64,000 nt of DNA from UBA10649 sp964597445 (lineage in GTDB: Bacteria > Actinomycetota > Actinomycetes > S36-B12), in contig CAZQXO010000001.1 in the NCBI GenBank assembly GCA_964597445.1, positions 128,658-192,657 on the forward strand, read 5' to 3'. The translations under genes were made by a program, and so were the position numbers. The notes under the pieces are model-generated. The model saw only the letters and a list, made by a program, of their open reading frames with translations. It ran no database searches and was not told where the DNA came from. Position 1 is the stretch's first letter. Every line of letters begins with the position of its first letter. Positions 17,238-25,203 of the stretch are shown one piece after another.

Positions 17238-17945
17238 TCAGTGACCCATGCCCAGACCGCCATCCACGGGAATGACGGCGCCAGTGACGTAGGAGGCGGT
17301 ACTCAGGAACGAGACCACCTCCGCGACCTCAGCCGGTTGAGCATAACGACCGAGGGGAATGCTGCCGAGGATCGCGGATCGCTGGGCCTCATCGAGTTCG
17401 GCCGTCATGTCCGTCTCGACGAAGCCCGGAGCGATCACGTTCACCCGGATGCCGCGGGACCCCACCTCACGAGCAAGAGAGCGTGCCGCACCGATGAGCC
17501 CGGCCTTGGACGCCGCGTAGTTGACCTGCCCCGCGGACCCGAGCATGCCGACGACCGAGCCCATGAGCACGATGCTCCCCGACTTGGCGCGGATCATGCC
17601 CTTCATGGCCCGACGAGCGAGCCGGATCGAGCCTGCGAGGTTCGTCTGCAGGACGACGTCGATGTCATCGTCGCTCATGCGCATCAGCAGCGTGTCGCGC
17701 GTGATCCCCGCATTCGCGACGAGCAGCGTGACCGCGCCGTGGCGTTCCTCCACGGCTTCGAAGGCTGCCTCGATGGATGCGGCGTCCGCGACATCCAGCG
17801 GCACGGCCTCGAGGCCGTCCGGAGCCGCACCGCTCCGCGAACCCACGACGACCGTCCAGCCGTCCTCTCTCAGCCGCTGAGCGACCGTGAGACCGATGCC
17901 CCGGTTCCCGCCGGTGACGAGCGCGCAGCCGCTCATGTCAGGCAT
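17238..17945 (-). CDS. fabG: 3-oxoacyl-ACP reductase (MabA/FabG type)
   Basis: 235 aa SDR that reduces 3-oxoacyl-ACP with NADPH. Rossmann motif ALVTGGNRGIGLTVAQRL, NAG motif LLVANAGITRD, catalytic Ser in GSIVLMGSVVGMLG and YAASKAGLIGAARSL with Tyr and Lys. The C-terminal VTGAVIPVDGGLGMGH is the family ending. The ATG at 17945 overlaps the dodecin stop by 8 nt; the in-frame ATG at 17936 is an alternative. It precedes fabI by 13 nt, giving a mabA-inhA like pair. Confidence 0.92.
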   Translation of the reverse strand: MPDMSGCALVTGGNRGIGLTVAQRLREDGWTVVVGSRSGAAPDGLEAVPLDVADAASIEAAFEAVEERHGAVTLLVANAGITRDTLLMRMSDDDIDVVLQTNLAGSIRLARRAMKGMIRAKSGSIVLMGSVVGMLGSAGQVNYAASKAGLIGAARSLAREVGSRGIRVNVIAPGFVETDMTAELDEAQRSAILGSIPLGRYAQPAEVAEVVSFLSTASYVTGAVIPVDGGLGMGH

Positions 17946-18150
17946 CCGACAGGCGTGAGCCGATCTTGACGGTCACCTGGAAGTGGTCCACGCCCCCCTC
18001 CCGGATGTAGCCCCGGATGCCGGTCACCTCGAACCAGTCCAGATGGTCGATGGTCTGGGATGCCCGGGTCACCGCGTTGCGGATCGCCTGGTCGATGCCC
18101 TCACGGGAGGTGCCGACCACCTCCGTCAATCCGTACGTCCGCTCCGCCAT
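17938..18150 (-). CDS. Dodecin (flavin-binding storage protein)
   Basis: 70 aa dodecin, a small dodecameric protein that binds flavins or coenzyme A and buffers free flavin. It reads MAERTYGLTEVVGTS then GIDQAIRNAVTRASQTI, DWFEVTGIRGYIREGGVDHFQVTVKIG; the tryptophan that stacks the flavin (W39 region) is present. The ATG at 18150 has GGGAGGA upstream. It is the first gene of a likely dodecin-fabG-fabI-phosphatase transcript. Confidence 0.95.
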   Translation of the reverse strand: MAERTYGLTEVVGTSREGIDQAIRNAVTRASQTIDHLDWFEVTGIRGYIREGGVDHFQVTVKIGSRLSDA

Positions 18151-18207
18151 GACGATCCTCCCGAGTCTCCGGCTCGGTCCGGCCGAGCGCCGAGCCCCAT
18201 CTTGGCC

Positions 18208-18213
18208 TACCGT
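18208..18213 (+). promoter_or_regulatory. Putative leaderless -10 of the DUF3099 gene (TACCGT)
   Basis: TACCGT lies 6 nt before the ATG at 18220. The 6-nt spacer happens to read GGAGGC, which is too close to the start to act as a normal ribosome site. Confidence 0.5.
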
Positions 18214-18219
18214 GGAGGC

Positions 18220-18570
18220 ATGCCGAAGGGCGACTCCGACGAGGTCTTCACCATCACCGAGGCCCAGCGCGGGCTCAGTCGTGAGCAGATCGGCCGCCAG
18301 CGCAAGTACCTCATCTCGATGGGGATCCGCACGGCGTGCGTCCTCGCCGCGATCGTCGTGCCCGGCTGGCCGCGCTGGGTCTTCTTGGCGGGCGCTGTCG
18401 TCCTTCCGTATCTCGCGGTCGTCATCGCCAACGCCGGACGCGAGAGCGATGAGCCGGGAACCGTGGGGGTCGCACCCACGGCACGGCCAGCGCTCCCCAC
18501 GGGCGGCCTGGGCATCCAGGGCCCTGCGACGGGCAGTGACGAGACGTGGCCCGGAGCCGGGCGAAAGTAG
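18220..18570 (+). CDS. DUF3099 membrane protein
   Basis: 116 aa. A short polar N-terminus with EVFTITEAQRGLSREQIGRQ, then two membrane helices beginning KYLISMGIRTACVLAAIVVP and FLAGAVVLPYLAVVIANAG, the signature of DUF3099, and a hydrophilic tail. Family function is unknown; in Streptomyces a relative lies near dodecin and SURF1-like genes. The ATG at 18220 is the only start giving the family N-terminus; the open frame continues upstream to 17983 without resemblance. Its TAG stop is part of the next gene's -10 candidate. Confidence 0.82.
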   Translation: MPKGDSDEVFTITEAQRGLSREQIGRQRKYLISMGIRTACVLAAIVVPGWPRWVFLAGAVVLPYLAVVIANAGRESDEPGTVGVAPTARPALPTGGLGIQGPATGSDETWPGAGRK

Positions 18571-18573
18571 GCT
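18568..18573 (+). promoter_or_regulatory. Putative leaderless -10 of the SURF1 gene (TAGGCT)
   Basis: TAGGCT, 6 nt before the GTG at 18580; its TAG is the stop codon of the DUF3099 gene. Confidence 0.55.
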
Positions 18574-18579
18574 GGAGCA

Positions 18580-19329
18580 GTGATCTGGCCCCTCCTTCGC
18601 ACCCGGAGGTGGATGGGCTTCACGGCCGTCGTCGTGACCGCCATCGTCGCGTTCGGACTCCTGAGCTCATGGCAGTGGAGTCGCGCCGAGGATCGTCGCG
18701 CCGAGCGCACAGCCCTGGAGTCCGCTGCTCGGTCGGCCCCACAGGATTGGTCCACCGCCGTTGCCGAGGCTCGGTCCGGGACCGACTGGGTTCCCGCCCA
18801 GATCTCCGGGACGTATCTCGAGGATGCACAGGTCCTGGTGCGCAAGCGGCCCTACAACGCGCGCAATGGGTTCTGGGTCATGACCGTCCTCGAGACGCCC
18901 TCCGAGCGCGTGTGGGTGAACCGAGGCTGGATTCCCGCGTCGGCCGACGCGCTGAGCACTCCTGACATACCGGCCCCACCCCAGGGAACCGTGACGGTCG
19001 ACGGGCTCCTGCGCACGCCCCCAGCCAGCGACCCCGGCCGCAACGAGGGACTGCCTCCCGGCCAGGTCGCGGACGCCGACCCTCGAACCATGCCCGAGGC
19101 TGGCGCACTCCCCGACCTCTACCTGCAGCGAACATCCTCCGATCCCGAGGAGGCCGACGTCATCCCGATCGAGCTTCCCGAGATCGATGACGGTCGCAAC
19201 ATCTCGTATGCCGTGCAGTGGGCCCTCTTCGCCCTCGTGGCGATCGGAGGCTGGTACTTCTTCCTGAGGCGCGAGGCGATCGAGGATGCCCGAGCGTCGG
19301 AGCACCCGGAGCCCGTCGGGACGACGTGA
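18580..19329 (+). CDS. SURF1 family protein
   Basis: 249 aa. SURF1 (Shy1) proteins assist heme-copper oxidase assembly, probably heme a insertion. The topology is typical: an N-terminal helix (WMGFTAVVVTAIVAFGLLSSWQ), a periplasmic domain with GTDWVPAQISGTYLEDAQVLV, RVWVNRGWIPA and LPEIDDGRNISYAVQW, and a C-terminal helix (WALFALVAIGGWYFFLRREA). The GTG start is preceded by a leaderless-type TAGGCT. The stop overlaps the next gene start by 1 nt. ctaA and ctaB are encoded elsewhere in the window. Confidence 0.93.
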   Translation: MIWPLLRTRRWMGFTAVVVTAIVAFGLLSSWQWSRAEDRRAERTALESAARSAPQDWSTAVAEARSGTDWVPAQISGTYLEDAQVLVRKRPYNARNGFWVMTVLETPSERVWVNRGWIPASADALSTPDIPAPPQGTVTVDGLLRTPPASDPGRNEGLPPGQVADADPRTMPEAGALPDLYLQRTSSDPEEADVIPIELPEIDDGRNISYAVQWALFALVAIGGWYFFLRREAIEDARASEHPEPVGTT

Positions 19330-19900
19330 TGGATCTCGATCTCGACGGACGCGCCTACATCATCACCGGAGGAAGCTCCGGACTGGGACTGGCCACGGCC
19401 TCCGCCCTCGTGTCCGAGGGGGCGCGCGTCCTCATCGTCGCTCGTGACCCCTCCCGTGTCGACGATGCTGTGCGCTCGCTCGGACCCGCGGCGTGCGGCT
19501 TCCCCGGAGACGTGGCCGATCCCCTCCTCGCGGACCGTGTGGTGGCCCGGGCGCACGAGGATTTCGGACGCCTCGATGGCGCGCTGGTGAGTGTGGGTGG
19601 CCCCCCGCCCGGCAGTGTCCTCACGACCACGGACGACCAGTGGACCGACGCCTTCGACACCGTCTTCCTCGGATCCCTCCGGCTGATGCGGACCGTGTGC
19701 CGCGATCTCGCCACGACACCGGACTCAGGTGGCTCCCTCGCCGTCGTCCTCTCGACCTCCGCGGTCGAAGTGTTCCCCGGGCTCTCCACCAGCAACGGGC
19801 TGCGCCCCGGGCTGGGGATGCTGGTCAAGGACCTTGCCGACGAGATGGGACCTCTGGGCACCCGCGTCAACGGACTCCTGCCCGGCAGGATCGCCACCGA
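19329..19900 (+). CDS. SDR family oxidoreductase, cut by assembly gap (partial)
   Basis: The first 190 residues of a short-chain dehydrogenase: GRAYIITGGSSGLGLATASAL (NAD(P) binding), LSTSAVEVFPG with the catalytic serine region, then LGTRVNGLLPGRIAT. The usual Tyr-x3-Lys is replaced: the region after the serine reads STSNGLRPGLGMLVKDLADEM, without a clear Y-x3-K, so activity is doubtful. The rest is lost in the run of N at 19901. The start overlaps the SURF1 stop (TGATG). Substrate unknown. Confidence 0.8.
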
Positions 19901-20000
19901 NNNNNNNNNNNNNNNNNNNNNNNNNNNNNNNNNNNNNNNNNNNNNNNNNNNNNNNNNNNNNNNNNNNNNNNNNNNNNNNNNNNNNNNNNNNNNNNNNNNN
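19901..20000. other. Assembly gap (100 N)
   Basis: Exactly 100 N, the conventional filler for a gap of unknown length between contigs. The distance between the SDR gene and the ABC exporter is therefore unknown, and genes may be missing. Confidence 0.98.
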
Positions 20001-20015
20001 ACCCGAAGCCTCTGA

Positions 20016-20106
20016 CCGGATCGCTCCGCACGCTACGCTCCCGCCCCCGGATCGCTCCGCACGCTACGCTCCCGCCCCCGGATCGCTCCGCACGCTACGC
20101 TCCCGC
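20016..20106. repeat. 31-bp tandem repeat next to the gap (about 2.9 copies)
   Basis: The unit starting CCGGATCGCTCCGCACGCTA begins at 20016, 20047 and 20078, with a period of exactly 31 bp; the third copy ends in the coding end of the ABC exporter. It has no spacers and is not a CRISPR. The minus strand contains repeated GGAGCG/GTAGCG words. The repeat probably caused the assembly break. Confidence 0.85.
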
Positions 20107-21960
20107 GAACTGCGTCCTGTGCAGGTCCGCATACAGCCCCTCCATCGCCACGAGCTCCGCGTGCGTTCCTCGCTGCACCACGCGCCCGCCGTCGAGAACG
20201 ATGATCTGGTCGGCCCGCTGGATCGTGCTCAGCCGGTGCGCGATGACGATGGATGTCCGCCCGACGAGTGCCTCGTCCAGCGCGGCCTGCACCGCCGCCT
20301 CGCTCTCACTGTCGAGATGAGCGGTCGCCTCATCGAGCACGACGACACGCGGCGCCTTCAGAAGCAGTCGCGCCAAGGCGATGCGCTGCTTCTCACCGCC
20401 GGAGAGCCGATGGCCGCGGTCACCCACCACGGTGTCGAAGCCTTCAGGGAGCTGATCGATCAGCGACAGGATGTGAGCCCCGGCGCAGGCCTCGCGCAAC
20501 TGCTCCTCGGTCGCCTCGGGTCGCGCATAGAGGAGGTTCGCCCGGATGGTGTCGTGGAAGAGGTGAGCATCCTGCGTGACGACACCCACGCTGTCCCTCA
20601 ACGAGGCCAGCGTCACGTCGCGAACATCGACACCTCCGAGCCGCACCGAGCCCTCCGTCGGGTCGTACAGCCGGGTGATCAGGCCCGTGACGGTCGTCTT
20701 CCCGGCTCCCGAAGGTCCCACGAGCGCCGTGAGCGTCCCCGCGGGAACGTCAAAGGAGACATGGGACAACACGTCTCCCACCTCAGCCTCCGGCATATCC
20801 CGTGCCACGGACTCCAGCGACGCGAGGGACACCTCCGAGGGCAATGGGTAGTGGAAGCTGACATCGTCGAAGCGCAGGTCGAGACCGCCGCTCGGAAGGG
20901 GTTTCGCATCAGGCCTCTCGGCCACCATCGGCGTGAGGTCCAGCACCTCGAAGACGCGCTCGAAGCTCACCAGCGCGGTCATGACATCGACGCGCACGTT
21001 CGACAGGGCGGTGAGCGGCCCGTAGAGCTGGGCGAGCAGGCCGATGAGAGCCAGCAGGGTGCCGATCGTGAGCGCACCCGACACCACGAGATTGCCGCCG
21101 AGGCCGTAGACGATCGCCGTGGCCAGGGAGCCGACGAGCGCGAGAGCCGTGAAGAACCATCGGTTCGCCATCGCCATACGTATGCCGATGTCACGGACCC
21201 GTGCTGCCTTGGATGAGAAACCAGCTGCCTCGGCATCGGGCCTGCCGAACAGCGTCACCAGGAGGGCGCCGGCGACGTTGAAGCGCTCGGTCATCTGATT
21301 GCTCATGTCGGAGTTCAGCGTCATCTGCTCCCGCGTCAACCCTTGCAGGCGCCGCCCCATCCATCGGGCCGGGAGGAGGAATACCGGGACGAGCAGCAGC
21401 GACACGACCGTGACCTGCCAGGACAGTGCGAACATCGCGACCAGCACGATCGTCGCCGAGATGAGGTTTCCCAGCACCCCTCCGATGGTGGACGTGAAGG
21501 CTCGCTGAGCACCGATCACATCGTTGTTGAGTCGTGAGATGAGGGCACCCGTCTGGGCTCGTGTGAAGAAGGCGATCGACTGCCGTTGGACGTGGTCGTA
21601 GACCTGCGTACGGAGATCGAAGATGAGCCCCTCGCCGATCTTCGAGGAGAACCAGCGGGCCACCAGGCCCAGTGCCGCATCGACGATCGCCAGGAGACCC
21701 ATGAGGAGAGCCGTCTGGGTCACGATGCTGGCATTGCCCTGTGTGATGCCGTCATCGACAAGCCGCGGTACCAGAAGCGGCTGGGCCACGCTGAGAAGCG
21801 AGACGAGGACCAGCGTGATGAGGAAGAGGACGATGATCCCCCGGTAGCGGGACGCGTATCCCAGGATTCGCCGGACCAGCACGCGATTGAGTTCCCGCGT
21901 CGACACGTTTCGATCCCGGGTCATCGATTGGTACGTGAACCACACGTGCTCCATCGACAT
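20095..21960 (-). CDS. ABC-type multidrug/lipid exporter, half-transporter
   Basis: 621 aa fused permease and ATPase. Six membrane helices lie in residues 35-320 (for instance IIVLFLITLVLVSLLSVAQPLL). The nucleotide-binding part has Walker A LVGPSGAGKTTVTGLI, Q-loop VGVVTQDAHLFHD, signature HRLSGGEKQRIALARLLL, Walker B VVVLDEATAHLD and H-loop VIAHRLSTI. Works as a homodimer or with a second half-transporter; substrate unknown. ATG 21960 is chosen for its GGAGGG ribosome site; the longer frame overlaps the crotonase gene. Its 3' end carries the tandem repeat, and the C-terminal residues RTQFAGA may vary between strains. Confidence 0.88.
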   Translation of the reverse strand: MSMEHVWFTYQSMTRDRNVSTRELNRVLVRRILGYASRYRGIIVLFLITLVLVSLLSVAQPLLVPRLVDDGITQGNASIVTQTALLMGLLAIVDAALGLVARWFSSKIGEGLIFDLRTQVYDHVQRQSIAFFTRAQTGALISRLNNDVIGAQRAFTSTIGGVLGNLISATIVLVAMFALSWQVTVVSLLLVPVFLLPARWMGRRLQGLTREQMTLNSDMSNQMTERFNVAGALLVTLFGRPDAEAAGFSSKAARVRDIGIRMAMANRWFFTALALVGSLATAIVYGLGGNLVVSGALTIGTLLALIGLLAQLYGPLTALSNVRVDVMTALVSFERVFEVLDLTPMVAERPDAKPLPSGGLDLRFDDVSFHYPLPSEVSLASLESVARDMPEAEVGDVLSHVSFDVPAGTLTALVGPSGAGKTTVTGLITRLYDPTEGSVRLGGVDVRDVTLASLRDSVGVVTQDAHLFHDTIRANLLYARPEATEEQLREACAGAHILSLIDQLPEGFDTVVGDRGHRLSGGEKQRIALARLLLKAPRVVVLDEATAHLDSESEAAVQAALDEALVGRTSIVIAHRLSTIQRADQIIVLDGGRVVQRGTHAELVAMEGLYADLHRTQFAGA

Positions 21961-21961
21961 G

Positions 21962-22750
21962 TCAGCCCTCCCTCGACTGCGATCCGAGGAGCCGGGCGAG
22001 TGAGCGCATCCGACGGATCTGTGCTGCACGCTCGCGAGCGGGCTGGTCGGTCGCCGTCGCCGCTCCCTGGAGCAGGTGCTTGAGCTCACCGACCGCGTCC
22101 GGGAGCGCGGCATGCATGGGCTGCACCAGCGAATCGACCACACCATCCCATGACTCCTGCGGTGCCTGCGCCACCGCGATCCCCGAGGCAACGGCCTCGT
22201 CCGCGCCGACGAAGCGGCCCGAGGCGCAGATCTCCAAGGCCCGGGAGTAGCCGACGCGATCCACGAGCGGACGCGTCCCTCCCAGGTCCGGAACCAGCCC
22301 CAGGGATGTTTCGCGCATGGCCAGTTGAGCATCCGGCGCCACCACCATGAGGTCGCACGCCAGCGCCAGCTGGAAGCCCGCCCCCACAGCGTGACCCTGA
22401 ACGAGGGCGATGGTCACCTGAGGCACCTCCTGCCACCACAGGAAAGCCTCCTGCGCCTGCCGGATGAACCCGTCGATCGCCGCATCCTCCATCGTCGCCA
22501 GGCTCAGGAGGGACTCCTCCCCCGACACGCCCTCCGGAGTCAGCATCCGACGGTCGAGTCCCGCCGAGAAGCTAGGGCCCTCTGCGCGCAGCACGATGGT
22601 GCGGATGTCCGGCGTGAGCTCACCTCGGACACCGGCCAATCGACGCCACGTTGCCGGTGTCTGCGCGTTGCGGTGTGCCGGACTGGCAAGGATGACGTCC
22701 AGGATCGCGCCCCTCTGCTGCACACGGACACCGTCCACGACCTCGTTCAT
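21962..22750 (-). CDS. Enoyl-CoA hydratase/isomerase family protein
   Basis: 262 aa crotonase-fold protein. Oxyanion-hole regions are seen at SFSAGLDRRML and VQGHAVGAGFQLALACDLMV, and the catalytic glutamate region is MRETSLGLVPDLGGTRPLV, where one glutamate is kept. The substrate cannot be told: hydratase, isomerase or another reaction is possible. ATG 22750 has a GGGAGG ribosome site. It lies between the ABC-F gene (17 nt upstream) and the exporter (2 nt downstream), so one transcript is likely. Confidence 0.88.
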   Translation of the reverse strand: MNEVVDGVRVQQRGAILDVILASPAHRNAQTPATWRRLAGVRGELTPDIRTIVLRAEGPSFSAGLDRRMLTPEGVSGEESLLSLATMEDAAIDGFIRQAQEAFLWWQEVPQVTIALVQGHAVGAGFQLALACDLMVVAPDAQLAMRETSLGLVPDLGGTRPLVDRVGYSRALEICASGRFVGADEAVASGIAVAQAPQESWDGVVDSLVQPMHAALPDAVGELKHLLQGAATATDQPARERAAQIRRMRSLARLLGSQSREG

Positions 22751-22766
22751 GCCTGCCTCCCTCGCC

Positions 22767-24365
22767 TCATGCCAACTCCACCAGATCGCGGTAGCTGTCG
22801 CTCCAGAGATCCTCGTCGCCGTCGGGCAGGATCAGCACGCGCTCCGGACCGAGTGCGCTGACGGCACCCGGATCATGCGTGACCAGCACGACGGCGCCCT
22901 CGTATCGCGCGAGCGCACCGAGAACCTCCTCGCGGCTCGCCGGATCGAGGTTGTTCGTGGGCTCATCCAGCAGGAGGACGTTGGCACCCGACACGACCAG
23001 GCAGGCCAGGGCAAGACGCGTCTTCTCCCCGCCCGACAGCACCCCTGTGGGCTTGAGGACGTCATCCCCCTGGAACAGGAAGGAGCCGAGGATGGTGCGC
23101 TGACGGGTGTCGTCCAGATGCGGAGAGGCCGCCGCCATGGTTTCGAGCACGGTCGCCGTCGGATCCAGGGTCTCGTGCTCCTGGGCGTAGTAGCCGATGA
23201 CCGCGCCATGACCGGGTGTCACCTCGCCCGTGTCGGGCTGGTCGACTCCCGCGAGGATCCGCAGGAGAGTGGTCTTGCCGGCGCCGTTGAGCCCGATGAT
23301 GACCACCCGCGTTCCACGATCGATCGCGAGGTCGACGTCCGTGAAGACCTCCAAGGATCCATAGGAGCGCGAGAGCCCCGACGCCGTCAGCGGTACCCGC
23401 CCACAGGGCTTGGGCTCCGGGAAACGCAGCGCCGCGACCTTGTCACTGCGCCGGACCTCCTCCTGGGAACCCAGGATGCGGTCTGCGCGCTTGAGCATCG
23501 ACTGGGCTGCCTTGGCCTTCGTCGCCTTGGCACGCATGCGCTCCGCCTGACTGCGCAGGGCATCAGCCTGCTGCTCGGCATTGCGCCGCTCGCGCCGCCG
23601 ACGCCTCTCGTCGGCTTCCCTCGCCGTGAGGTAGGCCTTCCACCCCATGGCGTAGACATCGATCTCGCGACGATTCGCGTCCAGGTGCCAGACCTTGTTC
23701 ACCGTGTCCTCGAGCAGGTCCGTGTCGTGGCTGATGACGATGAAGCCGCCGTCGTAGGTCGAGAGAAACGACCGCAGCCAGCGGACCGAGTCCGCATCGA
23801 GGTGGTTCGTCGGCTCGTCCAGCAGGAGGATGTCGGCGCCGCCGAAGAGGATGCGTGCGAGCTCCACTCGGCGACGCTGGCCTCCCGAGAGAGTCCCCAG
23901 AGGCTGCAGGAGAACACGTTCTGGGAGACCGACACTCGCCGCGATCGCTGCCGCCTGAGACTCGGCGGCGTACCCTCCCAAGGCCTCGAACTGGGCCTCG
24001 GCGCGTGCATAGCGGGCGATGACGCGCTCCCGCTCCACCTCGTCCTCGGTCGCCATGGCCATGCTGGCCTCGTGCATCCGCCGCACCACATCATGGAGCC
24101 CACGCGCCGCAAGGATCCGGTCGCGGGCGATCTCCTCCGGGTCTCCCGAGCGGGGATCCTGGGGCAGATAGCCGACCGTTCCCGAGGCCTGGACCGAGCC
24201 CGCCGCGGGCAGGCTCTCCCCGGCAAGGATCCGGGTCAGGGTCGTCTTGCCCGCCCCATTGCGACCCACGAGCCCGATGCGATCGCCCTTCGCGATCCTC
24301 AGGCTTGCCCCCTCCACGAGCAGGCTCGATCCGGCTCGCACATCGAGCCCGGTGGTGGAGATCAT
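22767..24365 (-). CDS. ABC-F family ATP-binding protein
   Basis: 532 aa with two ABC domains and no membrane part. Domain 1 has Walker A LVGRNGAGKTTLTRIL and signature TLSGGQRRRVELARILF; domain 2 has VIIGLNGAGKTTLLRIL and VLSGGEKTRLALACLVV. Between them is a charged linker (ADERRRRRERRNAEQQ, KATKAKAAQSML), the P-site tRNA-interacting motif of ribosome-associated ABC-F proteins. It may be a translation factor or antibiotic-protection factor; the subfamily is not resolved. The start is at ATG 24365; a TAGACT hexamer is 9 nt upstream. Confidence 0.9.
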   Translation of the reverse strand: MISTTGLDVRAGSSLLVEGASLRIAKGDRIGLVGRNGAGKTTLTRILAGESLPAAGSVQASGTVGYLPQDPRSGDPEEIARDRILAARGLHDVVRRMHEASMAMATEDEVERERVIARYARAEAQFEALGGYAAESQAAAIAASVGLPERVLLQPLGTLSGGQRRRVELARILFGGADILLLDEPTNHLDADSVRWLRSFLSTYDGGFIVISHDTDLLEDTVNKVWHLDANRREIDVYAMGWKAYLTAREADERRRRRERRNAEQQADALRSQAERMRAKATKAKAAQSMLKRADRILGSQEEVRRSDKVAALRFPEPKPCGRVPLTASGLSRSYGSLEVFTDVDLAIDRGTRVVIIGLNGAGKTTLLRILAGVDQPDTGEVTPGHGAVIGYYAQEHETLDPTATVLETMAAASPHLDDTRQRTILGSFLFQGDDVLKPTGVLSGGEKTRLALACLVVSGANVLLLDEPTNNLDPASREEVLGALARYEGAVVLVTHDPGAVSALGPERVLILPDGDEDLWSDSYRDLVELA

Positions 24366-24402
24366 GGTGCCGCCAGTCTAGGCGTGCCGCCCACCGTCCT
24401 AG

Positions 24403-24420
24403 GCCGCCCCTCAGGGCGGC
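24403..24420 (-). terminator. Short hairpin after the suf operon
   Basis: GCCGCCC-CTCA-GGGCGGC, a 7-bp perfect stem, lies 16 nt after the sufT stop. No T tract follows on the minus strand, so termination is uncertain. It also lies just upstream of the ABC-F start region. Confidence 0.4.
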
Positions 24421-24435
24421 TTGGAGCACCATCGG

Positions 24436-24750
24436 TCAGACGTTGAACCCCAGCGCTCGGAGCATGTCGCGGCCGTCGTCGGTGATCTTGTCGGGGCCCC
24501 ACGGCGGCATCCACACCCAGTTGATGCGGAAGTCGTCCACGACCTCAGAGAGAGCGGATCGAGTCTGATCCTCGATGACGTCCGTGAGCGGGCACGCCGC
24601 ACTCGTCAACGTCATGTCGACCGTGGCGATGTTGGCGTCATCGATCGTGACCCCGTAGACCAGACCGAGGTCCACCACGTTGATCCCCAGTTCGGGATCC
24701 ACGACATCCTTCATCGCCTCGATGACGTCGTCCTCGGTTGCCGCTCCCAT
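24436..24750 (-). CDS. sufT: SufT / MIP18 (DUF59) Fe-S assembly protein
   Basis: 104 aa DUF59 protein that helps mature Fe-S proteins. It matches the family with DVVDPELGINVVDLGLVYGV, MTLTSAACPLTDVIEDQTRSAL and the C-terminal NWVWMPPWGPDKIT. The conserved cysteine is in AACPLT. ATG 24750 overlaps the sufU stop by 1 nt, so it is the last gene of the suf operon. The family role is in carrier-dependent maturation; the specific clients are unknown. Confidence 0.9.
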   Translation of the reverse strand: MGAATEDDVIEAMKDVVDPELGINVVDLGLVYGVTIDDANIATVDMTLTSAACPLTDVIEDQTRSALSEVVDDFRINWVWMPPWGPDKITDDGRDMLRALGFNV

Positions 24751-25202
24751 CACCGCTCCTCCTCGCTCGAGATTCCCGCCTTGACCTGTGCATCCTGCAG
24801 CGCCATCCACGGCAGGAGCGCGCACTTGATGCGCGCCGGGTACTTGGCCACCCCGACGAAAGCCACGCCATCGCCCAGCACGTCCTCATCCGGCTCAGCC
24901 GCGCCCTTGCTGTGCATGAGCTCCACGAAGGCGTGCCGCACCTGGTTGGCGGTCGCGAGATCCGCACCCTCGACCATCTCCGACATGACGCTCGCCGACG
25001 CCTGGGAGATCGAGCAGCCCTGGCCGTCGTAGCCCACGTGCAGTCTCCCCTCGGCATCACGCGAGACCTGCACCGTCACCTCGTCTCCGCAGGTCGGGTT
25101 CACCTGATGGGACTGTCCCTGCCACTCCTCGAGCGGCTGGCGGCCACGAGGGTTCTTGTAGTGGTCCAGGATGATGTCCTGGTACATGGACTCGACGTTC
25201 AC
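24750..25202 (-). CDS. sufU: SufU Fe-S cluster assembly / zinc-dependent sulfurtransferase
   Basis: 150 aa SufU, which accepts sulfur from the SufS persulfide through a zinc-bound cysteine. Starting MNVESMYQDIILDHYKNPRG, it has NPTCGDEVTV, the GYDGQGCSISQASASVMSEM motif and YPARIKCALLPWMALQDA. The three cysteines C43-like, C69-like and C129-like are the usual zinc ligands. GTG 25202 is chosen because Streptomyces homologues start MKLDSMYQEI and GGAG lies upstream; the ATG at 25187 would drop five residues. It is 1 nt after sufS. Confidence 0.93.
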   Translation of the reverse strand: MNVESMYQDIILDHYKNPRGRQPLEEWQGQSHQVNPTCGDEVTVQVSRDAEGRLHVGYDGQGCSISQASASVMSEMVEGADLATANQVRHAFVELMHSKGAAEPDEDVLGDGVAFVGVAKYPARIKCALLPWMALQDAQVKAGISSEEER

Positions 25203-25203
25203 A

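Noticed and set aside
20016..20106. Possible CRISPR array
   Set aside because: Repeats are directly adjacent with no spacers and there are no cas genes.
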